NCBI RefSeq assembly: GCF_003721595.1
Contig: NZ_RJJR01000024.1
Coordinates: forward strand, 1-51,964
Origin: Hanamia caeni
Lineage (GTDB): Bacteria > Bacteroidota > Bacteroidia > Chitinophagales > Chitinophagaceae
Length of the DNA stretch: 51,964 nucleotides
Direction of reading: 5' to 3'
Of this stretch, positions 42,198-50,984 are shown one piece after another (position 1 is the stretch's first letter; each line of letters starts with the position of its first letter). Made by a program: the position numbers and the translations under genes. A model generated the notes under the pieces. The model searched no databases, had not been told where the DNA came from, and worked only from the letters and a program-made list of their open reading frames with translations.

Positions 42198-44783
42198 TTA
42201 TTTAAAATCATCATCTTTTAAGCCACTGTTTATTTTTATATCTGTTACCTTAAACGGAATCTCGAACTGTGACACAACGGTCATCGTATAGGGAAATTTT
42301 ACGCCGTTCACTTCTTTGTAATCACCGTAGGTAGTGGATTGCGACCCGGCAACTTCTTTTTTGATTTTCAATCCTGTTTCCGCATCAAAAAATTCTTTGA
42401 TAGCACCTTCCTCATTATTAATTTCCAAAACGTAAGCATCTCTGCCATCCACTTTTGCCATGGTTGGCTGTAAACTAATGCCAGTGCCGGATTTTTCATA
42501 TTGTATCTCTGGTACAGGCATCGCCGAAGCCTTAATCCTTTTTTTGATTTCTTCATCAAGAGGCTGCTCATGTCCCATAGCCATTAATGAAACGCTATCT
42601 CCTTTGACCAATTCTTTTTGAATCTGCATATTGTTGGCAGGCAAAGAAATGGTCAATAAAAAGTTGTCTGGCGCTTTATATTTTTGAACAAGTTCCAGTT
42701 CCTGTCCTTGCACATTTCCTTTCGCCAAATACGTAAAATCTTTTATCGACTGGATTTTATCTTTTCCACCAATTGCTTTTAAATAATTATTGATAACATC
42801 ATTTGCTGTTACGCCTTGCGGAACTTTTTTCAAAGGCGCGCCTGAGAAGATATTATTGTCAGGATTAATGTCAGGATAATCATGATTTGGATCAATGGTT
42901 ATAGTCTTAATAGTTGATGTAGATGGATATTGAAAAGTCCATTCTCCACCACGTTGCCATATTTCAACAGGAAGTTGAATCGAATCGGTTTTTCCATTTT
43001 CCTGTACAATTTTGATAGGCACAGGAAGAACCATTTGATCATTATTCACTATGGTAATGAGCGCGCCTTTTGCAGGATCATTGTCTACATAATTCACACT
43101 TTTAATTCCCTGGTCTAATTTGGAATTTGTGAAAAACCATCCTCTCCAGAAATAGGATAAATCTTCACCTCCCACATTTTCCATCGTCCTGAAAAAATCC
43201 CAGGGGGTAGGATGTTTAAATGCCCAGCGGTCAATATAAATTCTGAAAGCGGAATCAAAGCGTTCCTGGCCAAGAATGTGCTTTCTTAAAATATCCAGGC
43301 CATCGCTCGGTTTTTGATAAGCCGCCACTCCAAGGTTGCCCTGCTGAGTCACCTCGGGGATAGTCATAATGGCATCGGCGCCTTCTCTAAACATAGAAGG
43401 AGCGGTCTTATTCAAATCGCTTTCTTCATAAAATTCACCATTGTTAAATTGTTTAGTGGCCACCCCGTTTATGAAGGTATTAAAGCCTTCGTCCATCCAG
43501 GGAAATTTTCGCTCATTCGAGCCAACAATCATAGGAAACCAGTTGTGGCCAAATTCATGATTGGTTACATTCCATAATCCGGAGCCACTGCTTCTATAGG
43601 AACAAAAAACAATTCCGGGATATTCCATTCCGCCTACAATTCCGGCTACATTGGTTGCTACCGGGTAGGTGTATTCATACCAATCCTTTGAACATATTTC
43701 TATTGATCCTTTTACAAATTCTGTCGATCTTTTCCATGCGTCTTCTTTTGCGCTTTCTACCGGATAAACTGATTGCGCCAACGCTTTTTTACCACTTGGC
43801 AAATTAATTCTTGCTGCGTCCCAGATAAAAGCTTTGGAAGCTGCCCAGGCCACGTCGCGGGTATTGTTGCATACAAAATGCCAGGTTAAGGTTGATTTTT
43901 TAGGGTAATAAGAAGTGCCATTTAATTCATCTTCACCCACGATAGTAACTGTTTTATCGCTCTTTTTGGCTTGCTCCAACCGGCCTCTGACAGTTGCAGT
44001 AAGGCATTGTTCAGGATTTTGCAACGCCCCTGAGCCTACAATAATCAGGTTTGCGGGAGCGGTAATCGTGTAGTCAATATTGCCATATTCAAGGTAAAAC
44101 TCTCCCGCTCCCAAATAAGGCAACGTATTCCATCCTTCGATATCATCGTAAACACACATCCGGGGAAACCATTGCGCTATTTCATAAACCCAGCCATTTT
44201 TGGTATTCAACCTACCCATCCTGTCGGTTCCGTATTGAGGCACGTTGAAAGAATAATTAATTTTCAATTCTACTGAGCCCGTTTTTGCAGCCAGTGGCTG
44301 GGGCAACCAAACCTGCATTCTTGTATCAGTAATCTTGTATTTGGCTTTGGTAGTCTTCCCATTCATTACAATTTCTACAGATTGCAATTCATCGCCTTCA
44401 GTAAAAGAGCGGTTTGCCCACCGGCCTCCGGATACAAGTGTAGTGGCCTGGCCGCGGCTATCTTCCCTGTAAATGTTTTGATCTAATTGAAGCCATAAAA
44501 ATTTCAATGGGTCAGGGCTATTATTTTTATATTTAATTACAACATTTCCTTTAACTACTTTCTGCGTAGTATCCAGCGTAACAGCTATTTTATAATCTGC
44601 ACGGTTTTGCCAATAAGCCGGGCCGGGCTGGCCGCTGGCGCTGCGGTATTGATTTCCATTTGAATGATAAAAAAATGGGGCAAACGCCTTGTGCTGGTCG
44701 TAGTTGCTGCCGTTGTCCTCTGATTGAGCGAAAACAGCGCCTGAAAAAATCAATAAAAATGATGCAATTAAAATTCTTTTCAT
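42198..44783 (-). CDS. Exported M1-family metallopeptidase
   Basis: An 861-residue protein with a signal peptide (cleavage after AVFAQ). The zinc motif is NHEFGHNWFPM near residue 408, with the third ligand Glu in FPWMDEGFNTF. GGMEYPG, a close match to the M1 GxMEN exopeptidase motif, is seen upstream with Tyr replacing Asn, which may affect terminal-amine recognition. A long C-terminal region includes an extra beta-rich part (about 660-861) not typical for M1. It probably degrades peptides outside the cytoplasm. Transcription is independent. Confidence 0.9.
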   Translation of the reverse strand: MKRILIASFLLIFSGAVFAQSEDNGSNYDQHKAFAPFFYHSNGNQYRSASGQPGPAYWQNRADYKIAVTLDTTQKVVKGNVVIKYKNNSPDPLKFLWLQLDQNIYREDSRGQATTLVSGGRWANRSFTEGDELQSVEIVMNGKTTKAKYKITDTRMQVWLPQPLAAKTGSVELKINYSFNVPQYGTDRMGRLNTKNGWVYEIAQWFPRMCVYDDIEGWNTLPYLGAGEFYLEYGNIDYTITAPANLIIVGSGALQNPEQCLTATVRGRLEQAKKSDKTVTIVGEDELNGTSYYPKKSTLTWHFVCNNTRDVAWAASKAFIWDAARINLPSGKKALAQSVYPVESAKEDAWKRSTEFVKGSIEICSKDWYEYTYPVATNVAGIVGGMEYPGIVFCSYRSSGSGLWNVTNHEFGHNWFPMIVGSNERKFPWMDEGFNTFINGVATKQFNNGEFYEESDLNKTAPSMFREGADAIMTIPEVTQQGNLGVAAYQKPSDGLDILRKHILGQERFDSAFRIYIDRWAFKHPTPWDFFRTMENVGGEDLSYFWRGWFFTNSKLDQGIKSVNYVDNDPAKGALITIVNNDQMVLPVPIKIVQENGKTDSIQLPVEIWQRGGEWTFQYPSTSTIKTITIDPNHDYPDINPDNNIFSGAPLKKVPQGVTANDVINNYLKAIGGKDKIQSIKDFTYLAKGNVQGQELELVQKYKAPDNFLLTISLPANNMQIQKELVKGDSVSLMAMGHEQPLDEEIKKRIKASAMPVPEIQYEKSGTGISLQPTMAKVDGRDAYVLEINNEEGAIKEFFDAETGLKIKKEVAGSQSTTYGDYKEVNGVKFPYTMTVVSQFEIPFKVTDIKINSGLKDDDFK

Positions 44784-45145
44784 AGTAAAAATTTAGAGGC
44801 GCGAAGGTAAAATATTAAACCGATGGAAAGCAGCGATTTTGCAGATGCGGATTTGAATTAAGCGGAATTTTATAAAAAAATTAAGAATGCCTGGCTATTG
44901 TGGCAGTTTTTTCAAATTTTTCAATTAGGAAAAGACGAAATAATCCCAGCAGTTCGGGGAACTCAAAAGCGCTTCAAAGTAAAAAATGAATTAATATATA
45001 AAAGAAAGTTCAATGCTTTTGGCGAATGTCTTTTGGAAGCAAGTCTAAAAAGTCTTGGGCTATATCTTTCTTTGTCATTTCTGGTTCGTCTTGCTGTTCG
45101 TGTGTCGTCAGTTACAATGACCGCTAATTAATAAAATTCACCCCA
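44784..45145. other. Intergenic stretch without a supported gene
   Basis: A plus-strand frame of 77 residues (44898-45131) shows no motif or convincing composition. On the minus strand a short frame beginning MTKKDIAQDFLDLLPKDI could be the remnant of a larger gene, but it is too short to name. Confidence 0.4.
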
Positions 45146-45976
45146 TTAATAATAAGTATAGACAGCGCTTAGCTGGAATTGCTGCCCTGCATTAGGGCCG
45201 CCTGTAAATATGAGATCTCCGTTTCTTGTCAGTGGGGCTTCATGGTTATTATAGGTATAAGTATAATTTACGCGATAGCTATCGTTTGCACTGGTATGAG
45301 TTACTTTGCCAGGATTATTCTTCTGCAATTGCACTCCCGGAAGGAAAACGAAGTGATCAAAAAACTCGTCGTGCAGCAAACTGAAGTTTTCGATGCTGAG
45401 TTTATCGTCATATTGTTCATAGTGATCTGTATATATGAATTCTGGCTGCCCGGTCGTGGCCCAAAAATGCACGGTAAGATCCGAAAGATTGCCATCGGGA
45501 TAGTAAGACATGGTGATTGTTTTATCGGGTATGAAATTACCTGACTTCGTCTCCCTGTCCAATTTAATCAGCTTTGATCCATTATACGTTAGGCTAATCT
45601 TTCTGAACACTATTCCAAATGTATCGACATACCTGATGGCATTCACCCTGCCTGCATCGTCATAGAAATATTGCAATCTGTCTTTATTCACAAGAATGGT
45701 ATTTCGCATTTCACTGATCCTGCCTCCATCGTAGTTTACGTCGTACCTGGTAAATTCAGATGCAAAAGATATAAAGTTGACATTGCCCTCTGCATTATAC
45801 TCAAAATGATAATACGGATTAGGCAGACGGGCAATGATTACGTCCTTTAGCAAAACTGTCGGGACCGGAACAACGGGTGAGGGTAGCGATACCGGAGGAT
45901 CATATGTACCTTTTTCTTTTTTACAGGAAAATAAAAGGGCTGAAATTACTGGGAGGAGTAAGAATTTATAGCGCAT
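45146..45976 (-). CDS. Lipoprotein with YD-like repeats
   Basis: A 276-residue protein with a lipoprotein signal ending in LLFSCKK. The mature part repeats strand-turn units such as YHFEYNAEGNVNFISF, YFYDDAGRVNAIRYVD and MSYYPDGNLSDLTV, which look like YD-type beta repeats. Such proteins are often surface-exposed and of unknown function. A proline-rich linker (PPVSLPSPVVPVPT) separates the anchor from the repeats. No partner gene adjoins it. Confidence 0.75.
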   Translation of the reverse strand: MRYKFLLLPVISALLFSCKKEKGTYDPPVSLPSPVVPVPTVLLKDVIIARLPNPYYHFEYNAEGNVNFISFASEFTRYDVNYDGGRISEMRNTILVNKDRLQYFYDDAGRVNAIRYVDTFGIVFRKISLTYNGSKLIKLDRETKSGNFIPDKTITMSYYPDGNLSDLTVHFWATTGQPEFIYTDHYEQYDDKLSIENFSLLHDEFFDHFVFLPGVQLQKNNPGKVTHTSANDSYRVNYTYTYNNHEAPLTRNGDLIFTGGPNAGQQFQLSAVYTYY

Positions 45977-46348
45977 ATAGTTTCAATTTTCATCAAATGA
46001 AAGGGATAATTTTTGGGATTACAACATCGGGTCTATGTACTTCATAACGATATTACAAACTGCCTTACCTTGTTGTAATTGATGAACGGCTTAAAACAAA
46101 GGATGTCTGGTAGTTAGCCGGGTTGTCTGTATTTCTGACTACATCAAAATGATCGATAAACGGGACGTTAGAATTTAAGTAACCGGCTCGATCAGTATGT
46201 GTCTCGTCCTGAAATCAGTTGACTGATGCGACAGCATGTCCCAATCTTTTCTGAGAAAGTATTCGCCTTGTTCTATTTTTTAGGTTTTTCGTTGTCCTTC
46301 TTCCTCGTTCGGATTTTTTCGAATGCTGCAATTGATATTAATTTATCC
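45977..46348. other. Intergenic stretch with a possible IS remnant
   Basis: On the minus strand a short frame ends in RTRKKDNEKPKK-stop near 46280, and a TGTGTCTCGTCCTGAAATC sequence lies at about 46198. This combination resembles the 3' end of a transposase and its terminal repeat. It is too short to classify. The left REP-like palindrome begins at 46349. Confidence 0.35.
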
Positions 46349-46395
46349 CAGGCCGTGTCTACTCGCAGCTTTGTGCATATGCAGGACACGGCCGT
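46349..46395 (+). repeat. REP-like palindrome, left of the RAYT gene
   Basis: GGCCGTGTC (46351-46359) is perfectly complementary to GACACGGCC (46385-46393), with a loop of 25 bases. A related palindrome in the opposite orientation flanks the other side of the transposase gene (46986-47034). Confidence 0.75.
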
Positions 46396-46401
46396 GCTGA
46401 A

Positions 46402-46953
46402 TTATTCACTGTTAATAGGGTATTCGCTCTGCATTCCCCCGATGTAATATTTTGCCGAACTATATCTGTAATCCACCGGATTTTCCACCAATCCCCACAC
46501 TCCACTGCACGGATTGTTGTGAATATAATTTAGTTTCTCCAAAAAGAAGTGGTTTGTTGTTATTAACTTACAATCAAATGATCTCTCAAATACCTGGTGT
46601 TTCTTTCCCCTGTCTTTATCCGAAGCTGCTACTGCCTGCATAAGCTTTTTTAGCATTTCATCATTTCCACTTTTTTGTAATCTTTTCACCAGTTCGTAAG
46701 CCATAAACCTTTTCCCGTTACTAACTATTGCATTAATACTTTTCGGGGAAGCTGAAAAATCAATAAGCACATGCAGATGATTAGGCATAATAACGTATCC
46801 CTTAAGGAAATGGTTTTTCGACTTAAGATAATCGAACCATTTATAAACCGTATCATATCCATCAGTAATTTCAAACAAAGGAAGCCATTGGCAACACGTA
46901 AATGTTATAAAATAAAGTCCTTCAGTTTGTTCTATCGGAGTTCTTACAGCCAT
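46402..46953 (-). CDS. REP-associated tyrosine transposase (RAYT)
   Basis: A 183-residue single-domain Y1 transposase. The HuH motif is PNHLHVLID near residue 58. The catalytic Tyr is probably in RFMAYELVKRL, and the segment FLEKLNYIHNNPCSGVWGLV belongs to the family C-terminus. RAYT proteins cut and join REP palindromes as single-stranded DNA and are usually domesticated single copies. Flanking REP-like palindromes in inverted orientation support activity on them. The gene lies at the edge of the cassette-like array. Confidence 0.92.
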   Translation of the reverse strand: MAVRTPIEQTEGLYFITFTCCQWLPLFEITDGYDTVYKWFDYLKSKNHFLKGYVIMPNHLHVLIDFSASPKSINAIVSNGKRFMAYELVKRLQKSGNDEMLKKLMQAVAASDKDRGKKHQVFERSFDCKLITTNHFFLEKLNYIHNNPCSGVWGLVENPVDYRYSSAKYYIGGMQSEYPINSE

Positions 46954-46985
46954 ACTCTAAGCTAATAATTTTATCCTGCATTAAC

Positions 46986-47034
46986 CGTCCATGTCCTTGC
47001 TCCAAGGCTTTGAGTAGGACACGGCCTTGGAGGG
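46986..47034 (-). repeat. REP-like palindrome, right of the RAYT gene
   Basis: CCATGTCC pairs with GGACACGG with one mismatch, with a nested CCAAGGC/GCCTTGG. Its reverse complement aligns well with the left palindrome (GGCCGTGTC followed by TACTC and CAG/AAGC-type loop). The two bracket the transposase gene in opposite orientation. Confidence 0.7.
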
Positions 47035-47040
47035 AAACCC

Positions 47041-47125
47041 AAGATGACCAAAGAACTAAAGCTGATGAAATGCACGTCAGCCCTGCTTTTAGCAATACCA
47101 ATGTAAGCTGAATGCTGTCGGGGTG
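47041..47125 (-). repeat. Cassette-spacing element 0, partial
   Basis: A 24-base run (47064-47087) is identical to one in the last element (51834-51857), and homology continues around it. Read on the minus strand it begins GCTTACATTGG, as the next element does (GCTTACATGTGG). The left part is cut by, or merged with, the REP-like palindrome. Confidence 0.65.
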
Positions 47126-47131
47126 TTTAAA

Positions 47132-47635
47132 TTATTTAGTTTGCTGTTGAACTTCTGCATAATAATTTTGCAACGCTTTAAGAATATCGTCATTGTTTCC
47201 CTCCAAAAAGGAAAAAAGAATTATAAATGGTGTTGAATACCAAAAAGAATTATATTTCAATAATAGCCTTTTCAATAATGTTTTTTGAGAAATAAATTGT
47301 TTTTTGTCGGATAATAAAATGCCCAAACCAGATTGCCCTCTACCAAAAAATATCTTTGTTATCCCTGTAACATTTGTCCAGGAAGTTTCTTGATTGCGTA
47401 CAAAATCATAAATGCCTTCATTATTTAATTCCAAAGCGATTTTGTTATTAATTGCAGGAAATAAAAATTTTAAAAAAACAAATAACGTCAAGACTCCTAA
47501 TCCAATGTTCAAAATAATAAATGGCTTATCGTCTACATGCTTTGCTAAATTTATAATAAGGATGAGTCCAACTAGAAAAATAGAAATTAAATAAACAAAA
47601 ACCTTATTATACTTTATTTGAAGAGTATTTGTCAT
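47132..47635 (-). CDS. STM3941-like (bacterial PH-type) membrane protein
   Basis: A 167-residue protein with two N-terminal membrane spans (about 12-30 and 37-58) and a soluble domain. The pattern IALELNNEGIYDFVRNQETSWTNVTGITKIFF is typical of small proteins with a pleckstrin-like domain behind two helices (STM3941 family). The function is unknown. It is the leftmost cassette-like gene: on the minus strand it is preceded by element 1 (47641-47838) and followed by element 0. Confidence 0.7.
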   Translation of the reverse strand: MTNTLQIKYNKVFVYLISIFLVGLILIINLAKHVDDKPFIILNIGLGVLTLFVFLKFLFPAINNKIALELNNEGIYDFVRNQETSWTNVTGITKIFFGRGQSGLGILLSDKKQFISQKTLLKRLLLKYNSFWYSTPFIILFSFLEGNNDDILKALQNYYAEVQQQTK

Positions 47636-47640
47636 GGCTT

Positions 47641-47838
47641 TCAGCTAACGAACAGGGCTTTGTGCAGGTGGGGAATTCAATGTTCCTTCTGCCGAACCGT
47701 CTGCCGAATATAGAATTAAAAAGCTAATTATTTGTTCGTTTGCTGATAGAATTCCGTTAGCCGGAACTGCTGATGATGGCTGCACAATAGCCGATGTTTA
47801 TTTCTTCAGCCCCACTTGCACAAAACCACATGTAAGCG
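47641..47838 (-). repeat. Cassette-spacing element 1
   Basis: Terminal imperfect inverted repeats: GGCTTTGTGCAGGTGGGG (47655-47672) and CAGCCCCACTTGCACAAAACC (47806-47827). On the minus strand it starts GCTTACATG and ends CGTTAGCTG, which recall the inverted core sites of integron attC elements. The inside contains dispersed repeat copy 3 (47709-47745). Its segment at 47761-47815 aligns with element 2 at 48764-48820. Confidence 0.75.
47709..47745 (-). repeat. Dispersed 37-bp repeat, copy 3
   Basis: A more diverged copy of the repeat at 203-239 and 6286-6322, sharing the TAATTATTTG and CGTTT blocks. It lies in the middle of element 1. Confidence 0.5.
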
Positions 47839-47858
47839 GCTGGCGGTTGGAAAATAGT

Positions 47859-48605
47859 CTAACAATATCGGTGAAGGTCTAAAGATTCATGGCAGAGTTT
47901 TATATACTCTTTTCGCAACCTAAAATAATCTTCATTATCATAATACTCTTCATCGTCAATATATCCCCAATCAATCTGTTCTTCAAAGTATATTTCTTTC
48001 ATTGCTTGAATTACGCCATCGCCAGTTTCAAGTAACCAATAGGACAAATGTTTCTGAATATCAGGAAAGTCATAATCATCAAAATTCATTTCGGATAGTG
48101 TTTTATAATTTGTTCGGAACATTTCTTTTCCAGAAATTCTATAAATAGTCCATCCAAATTCTTTCAATACTTTATCTCTTTCTCTGTCTTTTTCGTCGTT
48201 GTGAAAGTCCTTTCCATCTAATTCAAGGCCTATCTTTAATCCAGGGTTTCCAAAGTCAAGAAAGTAATTTGCAACTGGGAATTGTGGATATAAAACGATT
48301 CTTCCAATTTCTCGTATTGTACACCAAGCTTGATATTCAATTTTTGTCAAATGACTAGTCCAATCTGCGGGGTAACTGACATACCAGAGGTGCTTTGATT
48401 CCTTGTACGTCTGTAAAATTTCATTTTGATTAGTTAAGTAGAAATCTTTAAGTGCTTTCAGTTTGTCAAAATAATTATGCGAGTTTTCTAAAGCGGCTTG
48501 TAACTTACCTGATGTAGAGATATACTTAATCATGCCTTCCCAATTGTCATTTATTAGGTCGCTTAATTTTGTCCATCCTTCTATTTTTTCATTTTCATCA
48601 TCCAT
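47859..48605 (-). CDS. DUF559-like nuclease-fold protein
   Basis: A 248-residue protein whose segment GLELDGKDFHNDEKDRERDKVLKEFGWTIYRISGKEMF matches the DUF559/VSR-type PD-(D/E)xK nuclease core (Glu, Asp, His and the RDxxL-x5-W-x-V/I-x-R-I/V pattern). The N-terminal half (LSDLINDNWEGMIKYIST) is of unknown role. The likely start is the ATG at 48605; the frame is open to 48662, where an ATG lies inside element 2. It is a cassette-like gene between elements 1 and 2. It could serve a restriction-like or defence function, but this is inference. Confidence 0.75.
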   Translation of the reverse strand: MDDENEKIEGWTKLSDLINDNWEGMIKYISTSGKLQAALENSHNYFDKLKALKDFYLTNQNEILQTYKESKHLWYVSYPADWTSHLTKIEYQAWCTIREIGRIVLYPQFPVANYFLDFGNPGLKIGLELDGKDFHNDEKDRERDKVLKEFGWTIYRISGKEMFRTNYKTLSEMNFDDYDFPDIQKHLSYWLLETGDGVIQAMKEIYFEEQIDWGYIDDEEYYDNEDYFRLRKEYIKLCHESLDLHRYC

Positions 48606-48644
48606 TTCAAGATGCTTTTTGTGAGAGATTTTACGTCGAGCTTG

Positions 48645-48838
48645 CCGCTTACGGCCACGCATTTATGCAGGACTGGAATTAGAATTCCGTCTGCCTGGAA
48701 CCGTTGCCAAATTTATAAATTAAAAGTTCATTGTTACTACTATGTTCAACAAAGTTTTTTCAGCCCGGACTGCTGTTGAAATCTGCACCACAGCTCATTA
48801 TTAGCACTTCAGCCAGCCTTGCATAAATGCGAGTGTTG
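48645..48838 (-). repeat. Cassette-spacing element 2
   Basis: CGCATTTATGCAGG (48659-48672) is an inverted copy of GCCTTGCATAAATGCG (48817-48832), giving a strong terminal stem. The interior segment near 48764-48820 aligns with element 1, with different stem sequence but the same plan, so changes in the two arms are compensatory. The neighbouring gene stops 10 bases away at 48848. Confidence 0.75.
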
Positions 48839-48847
48839 CCTGCTTTG

Positions 48848-49516
48848 TTATTTCTTTGGTGGTTCATAAATATTTTCAGGATGCTTTATTTTCTCTTCTT
48901 CAAATTCTTCCCTTTTTATTTTGTCAGCTTCAATTCTTTGCCATACGCTACTTGTCCAAAAACGGGTGTCGTTAAGGTTAAATTTATAAGCATATTTTTC
49001 AGTTGTGTCTTTAGAAACAAACGTCCTGAAGCAAGCTTGTCTAATATCATTTGATAATTCCCCTATGTCAGTAGAGTTTGAAAAGTTTGGTCCAAGCCAA
49101 CTTAAACTGAGCGTATCCTTTTCTCTAATTCCCAAATAAGCTGTTGCATTAAAATAATAATCGTCGCCTTTGATTGGCTCCAATTGTCTTGACGTTGGAT
49201 TTTTAGTAAGGATTAGTATTCCTAATTTATTAAAGTCAGGGCTATAAACAATTGTGTCAATGATTATTTCAGTCCCGTCAAAATATTCTTTGCTATAAAA
49301 GAAATCTTCGTGTCGCAATAAAAGGTTTTTTAACTCAAGAGATATTGTCAAACTGTCCTTTGTGTAATTTTCTTTTTTGTTTACGGTCTTATTTATAAAT
49401 TGGTCTGGCGTATCGGTGTTTTTGTGAAATTCCATCCAACCATAAATATTTTTGAAATAATAAAAAACTAAACCTAAAACAGCAATGGAAATAATTATAA
49501 AAATTGTCTTTTTCAA
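48848..49516 (-). CDS. Hypothetical membrane-anchored protein
   Basis: A 222-residue protein with one N-terminal membrane span (residues 4-22, TIFIIISIAVLGLVFYYF) and a mixed alpha/beta soluble domain with no motif I know. The C-terminal end is charged and has a proline-containing tail. It is a third cassette-like gene, with element 2 directly after its stop and the split element 3 before its start. Confidence 0.65.
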   Translation of the reverse strand: MKKTIFIIISIAVLGLVFYYFKNIYGWMEFHKNTDTPDQFINKTVNKKENYTKDSLTISLELKNLLLRHEDFFYSKEYFDGTEIIIDTIVYSPDFNKLGILILTKNPTSRQLEPIKGDDYYFNATAYLGIREKDTLSLSWLGPNFSNSTDIGELSNDIRQACFRTFVSKDTTEKYAYKFNLNDTRFWTSSVWQRIEADKIKREEFEEEKIKHPENIYEPPKK

Positions 49517-49655
49517 AAGTTTTAGTAGTTGATTTTGATATTAAAACATTTGTGAATTACGAGCTGTCGGAACATAGCATGCAACACGCTAATTTATGTT
49601 ATAAGACGCTATCCGTAAAAAAAAAATTGTGTTTAAAAATCAATTGTTTATCATT
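49517..49655 (-). repeat. Cassette-spacing element 3, start-proximal half
   Basis: This stretch and 50994-51161 would be contiguous without the insertion sequence. It contains AACATAGCATGC and TTATGTT in inverted arrangement with TTAGCG between them, but is more degenerate than elements 1 and 2. No gene is seen. Confidence 0.5.
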
Positions 49656-49664
49656 ATACTTTTT
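49656..49664. repeat. Target-site duplication, left
   Basis: ATACTTTTT is identical to 50985-50993 and directly adjoins the left terminal repeat of the insertion sequence. Confidence 0.9.
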
Positions 49665-50984
49665 CACTAGCGTTTTGATATTAGTCAAACATTTTCAATT
49701 GGTTATGATTTTGTTCTTTGAAATATTGTAATTGAGTTTCTTGAAACAGTTGATTTATGGGCATTTTTTCAAAAATTGATATGCTTATAATTTGTAGAAT
49801 TTCGTAGAGGCTTTGTTTTAGCATAAATTTCTTTTTTGCAATGGCTACTAAAACATAAACAGAGACAGCAATCCATACTTGTGTTTTTACTGCATTTTCT
49901 GAATGTCCCCAGAACGATTTTACTTTCAAATGTTGTTTTATCCACTTAAAGAATAATTCTATTTTCCATCGGTGCTTATACAGTTGAGCAATTTCATTTG
50001 CGGTCAGATTAAAATTGTTAGTAAGAAATATAAGGACCTTTCCCGTCTCTGCATCTTTGAATTTTATTCTTCTCATCTTTTCCGGATAATCTCTTGAAGC
50101 ATAAAAGTTATTTTGCATTATGGTCTGATCGTATATCACTCCGGCATCTTTATCTTTTTGATGGGAATACAAACGCCGATAGTTCATATTATCTTTTGCT
50201 CTTGTGACAAAGAATGCTCCACAGAGATGAATCCTGTAAAGCCTTTTGTAGTCTACATATCCTCTATCCATAATATAGAAACTATTGGCCTCGAAAGATA
50301 TCAGATCGAGAGCATTTACGTCGTGAACAGAAGCATTTGAAAATAAAATAAATTCCGGAATAGATGTTTTTAAATCTATTTGTGTATGGAGTTTTATTCC
50401 TCCTTTTGTACTGCGAAAAGTAGCCCAGTAAAAAGTGGATAAGCACAAATCAATGGTAGTAGCGTCTATGGCAAATACGTTTCCTTTTAGTGATACTTCT
50501 AAATCGTCATCGGCTAGGTATAATTGTTTTGCTTCTTTAATAAGCGACATCGCCAACTGCTGATAAATCAGGTAAGAACGATTTTCATTTGCTTTTGTAA
50601 GAGTGCTTTTTGCCACTACTTCACCAATGCCTAAATGATACATTTTAGCTGCATTAGCTTTTAAACACATGATGGTATCGCTAAGACTTTCTCTGTGAGT
50701 TAATTGCCCAAATGCCATGCATAAAAATTGTTTCCAACAGCTAAAACCCTTTACTTTATATTCGCCAGAGTGGCGATTGACAAAGGTTTGAAACTTTTTG
50801 TAGGAAACTAATCCCATAATTTGAGAAAATACATATTTGCCTTCGTTCATATTGATTGATTATCAATCAATTGTACGAAAAAAAAATTTCAAAATTTCAA
50901 ATCGTTTCCAAGATAAAATCCTCGCAAACTCAATATTGACAATACTTTCAAAGAACTTTTTATTATAACATCAAAACGCTAGTG
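49665..50984 (-). mobile_element. IS4-family insertion sequence, 1320 bp, intact
   Basis: The left end CACTAGCGTTTTGAT (49665-49679) is a perfect inverted copy of the right end (50970-50984), and 18 of the first 19 bases match. ATACTTTTT is duplicated on both sides (49656-49664 and 50985-50993). It contains one full transposase gene whose stop codon lies just after the left perfect repeat. It splits one cassette-spacing element, so the insertion is younger than the array. The intact ends and target duplication suggest recent movement. Confidence 0.95.
49681..50850 (-). CDS. IS4-family transposase
   Basis: A 389-residue DDE transposase. The first two acidic residues are in NVFAIDATTIDLCLS and FYIMDRGYVDYKR. 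The YREK signature typical of IS4 is YKHRWKIELFFKWIKQHLKVKSFWG, with Glu in IELFFK. The N-terminal part (VSYKKFQTFVNRHSGEYKVKGFSCWKQFL) is the usual DUF4372-like region. The frame is complete with no interruption. It belongs to the 1320-bp element described above. Confidence 0.96.
   Translation of the reverse strand: MNEGKYVFSQIMGLVSYKKFQTFVNRHSGEYKVKGFSCWKQFLCMAFGQLTHRESLSDTIMCLKANAAKMYHLGIGEVVAKSTLTKANENRSYLIYQQLAMSLIKEAKQLYLADDDLEVSLKGNVFAIDATTIDLCLSTFYWATFRSTKGGIKLHTQIDLKTSIPEFILFSNASVHDVNALDLISFEANSFYIMDRGYVDYKRLYRIHLCGAFFVTRAKDNMNYRRLYSHQKDKDAGVIYDQTIMQNNFYASRDYPEKMRRIKFKDAETGKVLIFLTNNFNLTANEIAQLYKHRWKIELFFKWIKQHLKVKSFWGHSENAVKTQVWIAVSVYVLVAIAKKKFMLKQSLYEILQIISISIFEKMPINQLFQETQLQYFKEQNHNQLKMFD

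Noticed and set aside
44898..45131. Plus-strand 77-residue frame
   Set aside because: Composition is unlike a protein and no family pattern is seen.
46226..46447. Plus-strand 73-residue frame
   Set aside because: It crosses the REP-like palindrome and the end of the RAYT gene and shows no known family.
48606..48662. Earlier start of the nuclease-fold gene
   Set aside because: The first 19 residues would come from the inverted arm of element 2 and are rich in Arg and Lys without a domain.
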